In this document: positions 4,909 through 7,892 of the stretch, in pieces
Layout of the letters: each line of letters starts with the position of its first letter
Numbering within the stretch: position 1 is the first letter of the stretch
Assembly (NCBI GenBank): GCA_964389475.1
Contig: CAYMFD010000140.1
Span: 1 to 7,892, forward strand
From: CAYMFD01 sp964389475
Lineage (GTDB): Bacteria; Bacteroidota; Bacteroidia; Chitinophagales; Saprospiraceae
Direction of reading: 5' to 3'
DNA: 7,892 nucleotides
Notes under the pieces: generated by a model
The model's database searches: none
Told to the model about the DNA's origin: nothing
The model's input: the letters and a program-made list of their open reading frames with translations, nothing else
Program-made: the position numbers and the translations under genes

Positions 4909-7059
4909 ATGCACTATTCTAAGTTTTTGCCACTGGTCATCATATCAACTATGATCACCATGGTAGGTCAGGCACAGCGTAGTAATGACATCAATCAGTC
5001 CTTGCAATGTAGGGTAGAATACACTGGTGGTTCGGAGGCGGTTGTCTCTTGGTTAGCCAAAGCCGATGCGACGGAGTATACGGTGGACCTTCGCCGCGCC
5101 GGACGTGGTAGCTTTATCAATCTCGGTACGACGACCGATACCTTCTACATGATCAGTGATCTAGACCTTACGTATAGCTATGAGGTGCGGGTGAGTAAGG
5201 CAGGCGGACAGGCTGCTACTGGCTATATCACCTTGAGCCAAGAATATCTTGCACCAGCAATAGACAGAAAACTGCTGATCATCGTCGCATCATCGATCTA
5301 CGACAGCATAGCGATGGACGTTGAGGCATATCGAGAGGTCTTGCTCGGTGAGCGGTGGCGAAGCGAGGTGATGGTAGTGGCTGATACGATGCCCGTCGTC
5401 GATGTCAAGTCGTATATCGTATCAGCAAACACTGCAGATTCTCTCACGGCAATACTTTTACTAGGCCACATACCTGTGCCATATGCTGGTAATAATGCCA
5501 TCGATGGTCATACGCCTGATCACCGTGGTGCCTGGGTGGCCGACGTCTACTACGGCGATCTAGATGGTGCATGGACGGATACCTTCGTCGATAACACGGA
5601 GGCTAATCGTGATGCCAATGATAATGTGCCTGGCGATGGTAAGTTTGACCAAAACTCTATCCCCTCAGACGTGGAGCTGGCCGTGGGTCGAGTTGATATG
5701 TCTAACCTACCTGCCTTTGCTGCTAGCGAAGTAGCACTGACCAAGGCCTACCTGGCTAAGAATATGGCCTACAGGACAGGCGAATTCAAAGCTACACGTC
5801 GTGCCATCGTAGATAACAACTTTAACCTCGCAGAAGGCTTTGCACAGGGAGCGATCAAGTCCTTTAGTGGCTTCTTTGACCTCGATAGTATTTCTTACGA
5901 AAACTACGATCAAGCCTATGAGCGAGACTATCTATGGACCTATGGTGCTGGTGGTGGCAACTACCGCGGTGCATCTGGGATTACCAATACTAATGGCCTA
6001 GCAGCAGATAGTCTGCAGACAGTTTTTACCAATGTGTTTGGTAGCTATTTCGGAGACTGGGACATCGAGAATAACTTCTTGCGGGCTGCTTTGGCAAGCG
6101 GCACTACGCTGATCAATGCATGGTCAGGTCGACCGGTCTGGTACTGGCATAGTATGGCCGCTGGCGCCACTGTAGGAGACTGTACACTACAAAGCCAGAA
6201 TAATAGGGTGGACTACAATTCTACATTCGGTAAGAGGCTGACCCACGTGTCTCTGATAGGTGACCCTACACTTAAGATGTACTACGAGATGCCCGTAGAG
6301 GCGTTATCTGGTATCACTACCGATACATCTGTCGAGCTGTCATGGACACCACACCCTGATGCTGACCTCTACCTAGTGTATGACATGCCTAGGAGTGGTG
6401 AGATCGTGCGATTGACTGCATTGCCTATCGCCAGCACTAGTTTTGACGTACCATGCCCATCACCAGGACTACACACCTACTTTGTAGCGCCTGTAGTGCT
6501 TGAAATTTCACCGAGTGGCTCCTACTACAATGAGGGAGCCGGAGCGATGATAGATATCCAAGTTCTAGACAATCCGCCACTCGCAGCCTTTAGCATCATT
6601 GATATGGGCAGTACGATCTCTTTGCAGAACAATAGCGAACGTGCTAGGACCTACCTATGGGACTTTGGTGATGGTACCACGTCCACCGTTGAAAATCCTA
6701 TGACGCATACCTATACAGCACCTGGTACCTACTCTATCACGCTAGTAGCCAGCACGGCCTGCAGTAGCGATACGACACAGGTGATGGTTACAATTCTCTC
6801 TACTAGCACGAAGGAGTCGGAGCAGGGTGGGGTTACACTATATCCTAATCCTGTCGTGGATGAGTATGTCTACCTGCAAGGTTTCACAGGTCGTGCGAGA
6901 TATGCTCTACATGACATTGGTGGAAGGCAAATCCATAGCGGTGTAATCAGTGGAGATGGACGCGTGTCTACGCTAGGGCTACAAGCAGGTATGTATATGC
7001 TCACGGTTGAGGTCATAGGCACGGGCCAGACGACGCTACTGCGACTCGTAAAAGGGTAG
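4909..7059 (+). CDS. secreted multidomain protein: C25-like (catalytic residues absent), PKD, T9SS sorting domain
   Basis: This 716-residue protein has a Sec signal (1-22, cleavage near GQA-Q). In order follow a fibronectin III-like domain (about 30-112), a gingipain/peptidase C25-like region (about 118-460), a second FN3-like domain (about 462-552), a PKD domain (about 556-630, YLWDFGDGT and HTYTAPGTYSI) and a T9SS C-terminal sorting domain (about 640-716, LYPNPVVDE...LQAGMYMLTV...LRLVKG). The C25-like part has conserved blocks GHIPVPYAGNNAIDGH (186-201), GAWVADVYYGD (207-217), FGSYFGDWD (377-385), WSGRPVWYWHSMA (405-417) and LIGDPTLKMYY (449-459). Where active C25 enzymes have Gly-His-Gly there is GAGGG (346-350), and no Cys occurs between 35 and 424, so the usual His-Cys dyad is missing. 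It is probably a surface or released binding protein rather than a protease, but an unusual catalytic arrangement cannot be excluded. An in-frame TAA at 4903-4905 makes this ATG the first possible. Confidence 0.88.
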   Translation: MHYSKFLPLVIISTMITMVGQAQRSNDINQSLQCRVEYTGGSEAVVSWLAKADATEYTVDLRRAGRGSFINLGTTTDTFYMISDLDLTYSYEVRVSKAGGQAATGYITLSQEYLAPAIDRKLLIIVASSIYDSIAMDVEAYREVLLGERWRSEVMVVADTMPVVDVKSYIVSANTADSLTAILLLGHIPVPYAGNNAIDGHTPDHRGAWVADVYYGDLDGAWTDTFVDNTEANRDANDNVPGDGKFDQNSIPSDVELAVGRVDMSNLPAFAASEVALTKAYLAKNMAYRTGEFKATRRAIVDNNFNLAEGFAQGAIKSFSGFFDLDSISYENYDQAYERDYLWTYGAGGGNYRGASGITNTNGLAADSLQTVFTNVFGSYFGDWDIENNFLRAALASGTTLINAWSGRPVWYWHSMAAGATVGDCTLQSQNNRVDYNSTFGKRLTHVSLIGDPTLKMYYEMPVEALSGITTDTSVELSWTPHPDADLYLVYDMPRSGEIVRLTALPIASTSFDVPCPSPGLHTYFVAPVVLEISPSGSYYNEGAGAMIDIQVLDNPPLAAFSIIDMGSTISLQNNSERARTYLWDFGDGTTSTVENPMTHTYTAPGTYSITLVASTACSSDTTQVMVTILSTSTKESEQGGVTLYPNPVVDEYVYLQGFTGRARYALHDIGGRQIHSGVISGDGRVSTLGLQAGMYMLTVEVIGTGQTTLLRLVKG

Positions 7060-7120
7060 TGGTTGTACCGCAAGTGGGTCGTGTCACCTTAGTTTCAATT
7101 TATCAGTATGTCGCTTTACG

Positions 7121-7128
7121 TCTATTTG
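7121..7128 (+). promoter_or_regulatory. weak -7-like element before small exported protein gene
   Basis: TCTATTTG differs from TAnnTTTG at one base, and TTTA at 7099-7102 stands 18 bases upstream as a poor -33 match. It would give the 172-residue gene its own transcript with a leader of about 55 bases. The 129 bases between the two plus-strand genes have no clear terminator, so read-through is equally possible. Confidence 0.25.
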
Positions 7129-7188
7129 TGTGGTTTTTAGCTGCACATATTGATACTTATTGTCGTTTAATAAAGCAAAACCCACGCT

Positions 7189-7707
7189 ATGAAAGCTTTA
7201 AGTATAATAATGCTCATCATGGTCATCGTTGGCACATCCCTGTGTCAGGGGACGAGTCAGAACATTACCTATTATGAGTCGGGCAAGTTTTTTAATGACC
7301 GAGGCGCTTCCTTAGATTTTGAGGAGCTCAAAGAGCGGTACCCTCCACTAGACCGCCAACACAGAAAGCTTTTCAGGCGTGCTACCGCAGTAAACTATGT
7401 GACCCATGAGAGCCGATCGACTACTCTCATCATGCTAGGCGTTGGTGGTGTTGGTGCAGCAGTTTTTGGAGCTCTTGAACTAGCTCAGGCTGATGGACTA
7501 ACCTTTTTACCCTTGCTATTTTTGTCTGCTGGTGCGGCGATGGGTCTCTTCGTAGCTCCCGTGACTGCCTTGAGTTACGCATTCTTCAAGCCCATGCGAG
7601 ACAAGAGCTTTAGGCGGGTAGCAGACTACTACCAGGGTGGACTCGAGACCACGACCCTCAGGCTAGGTGTTCAAAATCATGGTATCGGCCTGAGTATGAC
7701 GTTTTAA
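7189..7707 (+). CDS. hypothetical exported protein with two central hydrophobic segments
   Basis: I do not recognise a named family. The 172-residue product has a Sec signal (1-20, MKALSIIMLIM... ending SLCQ) and a short ITYYESGKFFNDRG segment. A charged stretch follows (45-65, EELKERYPPLDRQHRKLFRR), then two Gly/Ala-rich hydrophobic segments (about 78-98 and 105-133). A basic region FRRVADYYQGG (141-151) leads to a C-terminus LRLGVQNHGIGLSMTF ending in Phe. This layout (YY-GK near the start, helical hairpin, then a final G-GL---F strand) recalls short uncharacterised Bacteroidota proteins. A terminal aromatic preceded by alternating residues is typical of outer-membrane strands, so envelope location is likely. 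The ATG at 7189 is preceded by the A-rich TAATAAAGCAAAAC, as usual for initiation in this phylum. The function is unknown. Confidence 0.8.
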   Translation: MKALSIIMLIMVIVGTSLCQGTSQNITYYESGKFFNDRGASLDFEELKERYPPLDRQHRKLFRRATAVNYVTHESRSTTLIMLGVGGVGAAVFGALELAQADGLTFLPLLFLSAGAAMGLFVAPVTALSYAFFKPMRDKSFRRVADYYQGGLETTTLRLGVQNHGIGLSMTF

Positions 7708-7759
7708 GTAGTTCCGCATCATTTATGATTATGCCAGTCGTCTGTATGGGTGATGTTGC

Positions 7760-7767
7760 TATATTTA
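7760..7767 (+). promoter_or_regulatory. predicted -7 element of tRNA-Pro
   Basis: TATATTTA matches TAnnTTTG except at the last base and ends 11 bases before the tRNA 5' end, so transcription would start only a few bases upstream of the mature tRNA. No strong -33 element is seen. Bases 7708-7759 contain nothing else I can support. Confidence 0.4.
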
Positions 7768-7778
7768 CGCCACGTATT

Positions 7779-7853
7779 CGGGATGTAGCTTAGTCCGGTT
7801 AAAGTGCTGGTCTGGGGGACCAGAGATCGGAGGTTCGAATCCTCTCATCCCGA
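7779..7853 (+). tRNA. trnP: tRNA-Pro, anticodon GGG
   Basis: The gene folds into a full cloverleaf. The acceptor stem CGGGATG (7779-7785) pairs perfectly with CATCCCG (7846-7852), with discriminator A7853. The D stem is GCTT/AAGT (7788-7791 with 7802-7805). The anticodon stem CTGGT/ACCAG (7807-7811 with 7819-7823) encloses the loop CTGGGGG, with anticodon GGG at 7814-7816. The T arm is GGAGG-TTCGAAT-CCTCT with one G-U pair. C1-G72 and A73 are proline identity features of bacterial tRNA-Pro, and G37 follows the anticodon as expected. It reads CCC and CCU. CCA is not encoded (CAA follows the discriminator). No sign of integration at its 3' end is visible in the short flank. Confidence 0.97.
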
Positions 7854-7854
7854 C

Positions 7855-7884
7855 AATGGGCTTAGCATTCGCTAGGCCCATTTT
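7855..7884 (+). terminator. intrinsic terminator after tRNA-Pro
   Basis: ATGGGCTTAGC (7856-7866) pairs with GCTAGGCCCAT (7871-7881) through 11 base pairs, one of them G-U, around an ATTC loop. The T-run TTTT (7881-7884) follows at once. Position right behind the tRNA makes it the end of that transcript. The stem is long enough to work on either strand, though the minus-strand T tract would be short. Confidence 0.85.
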
Positions 7885-7892
7885 AGTTCTTC

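Noticed and set aside
7059..7277. Plus-strand GTG-started frame of 72 residues between the two secreted-protein genes
   Set aside because: It overlaps the start of the 172-residue gene in another frame, has no family features, and its composition looks like translated non-coding DNA.
7713..7740. Small inverted repeat (ATCAT-TT-ATGAT) between the last gene and the tRNA
   Set aside because: The stem is five A/T-rich pairs with a two-base loop and no following T-run, so it is not a credible terminator.
7779..7892. Integrated element at the 3' end of tRNA-Pro
   Set aside because: No integrase or repeated tRNA end is seen; the 40 bases after the tRNA hold only a terminator.

Overview
The window looks like chromosomal DNA of a member of the Bacteroidota, perhaps from the Saprospiria/Chitinophagia side; that finer placement is a guess. 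Three things point this way. A large secreted protein ends in a type IX secretion (T9SS) sorting domain. Several predicted promoters carry the Bacteroidota -7 element TAnnTTTG. An MbnP-type lipoprotein carries the GC-D--A-NY---A--DD--C-YP motif common in that phylum. Base composition is near half G+C by eye. CTAG and TAG stop codons are unusually common.

Left block (about 73-4708, all minus strand, transcribed right to left). A tightly packed five-gene cluster reads: TerC-family membrane protein, ApbE FAD:protein FMN transferase (its ATG directly follows the TAG of terC), DnaQ-like DEDDh exonuclease, MbnP-like lipoprotein (its lipoprotein signal overlaps the exonuclease 3' end), and an MbnH/MauG-like di-haem cytochrome c peroxidase. 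Gaps are 0, 18, overlap, and 29 bases, so one transcript is likely. A good -7 element (TATCTTTG) lies just upstream of terC. Four of the five products are membrane-bound or exported. The MbnP/MbnH pair suggests a periplasmic copper-handling module in which the di-haem enzyme oxidises its partner lipoprotein. TerC plus ApbE suggests metal supply to, and flavinylation of, exported proteins. The exonuclease is the odd one out.

Centre (4709-4908) is a divergent 200-base promoter region with no gene. Right block (4909-7707, plus strand) holds a 716-residue secreted multidomain protein (signal peptide, FN3-like, gingipain/C25-like caspase fold without its catalytic His/Cys, second FN3-like, PKD, T9SS sorting domain). 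It is followed by a 172-residue exported two-helix protein of unknown function. The right edge has a complete tRNA-Pro(GGG) and a strong intrinsic terminator.

No mobile element, CRISPR array, toxin-antitoxin pair or defence island is visible. The points most worth following are the MbnP-like gene with an intact lipobox but no canonical start codon, the MbnP/MbnH pair inside a terC-apbE cluster, and the inactive-looking C25 domain.
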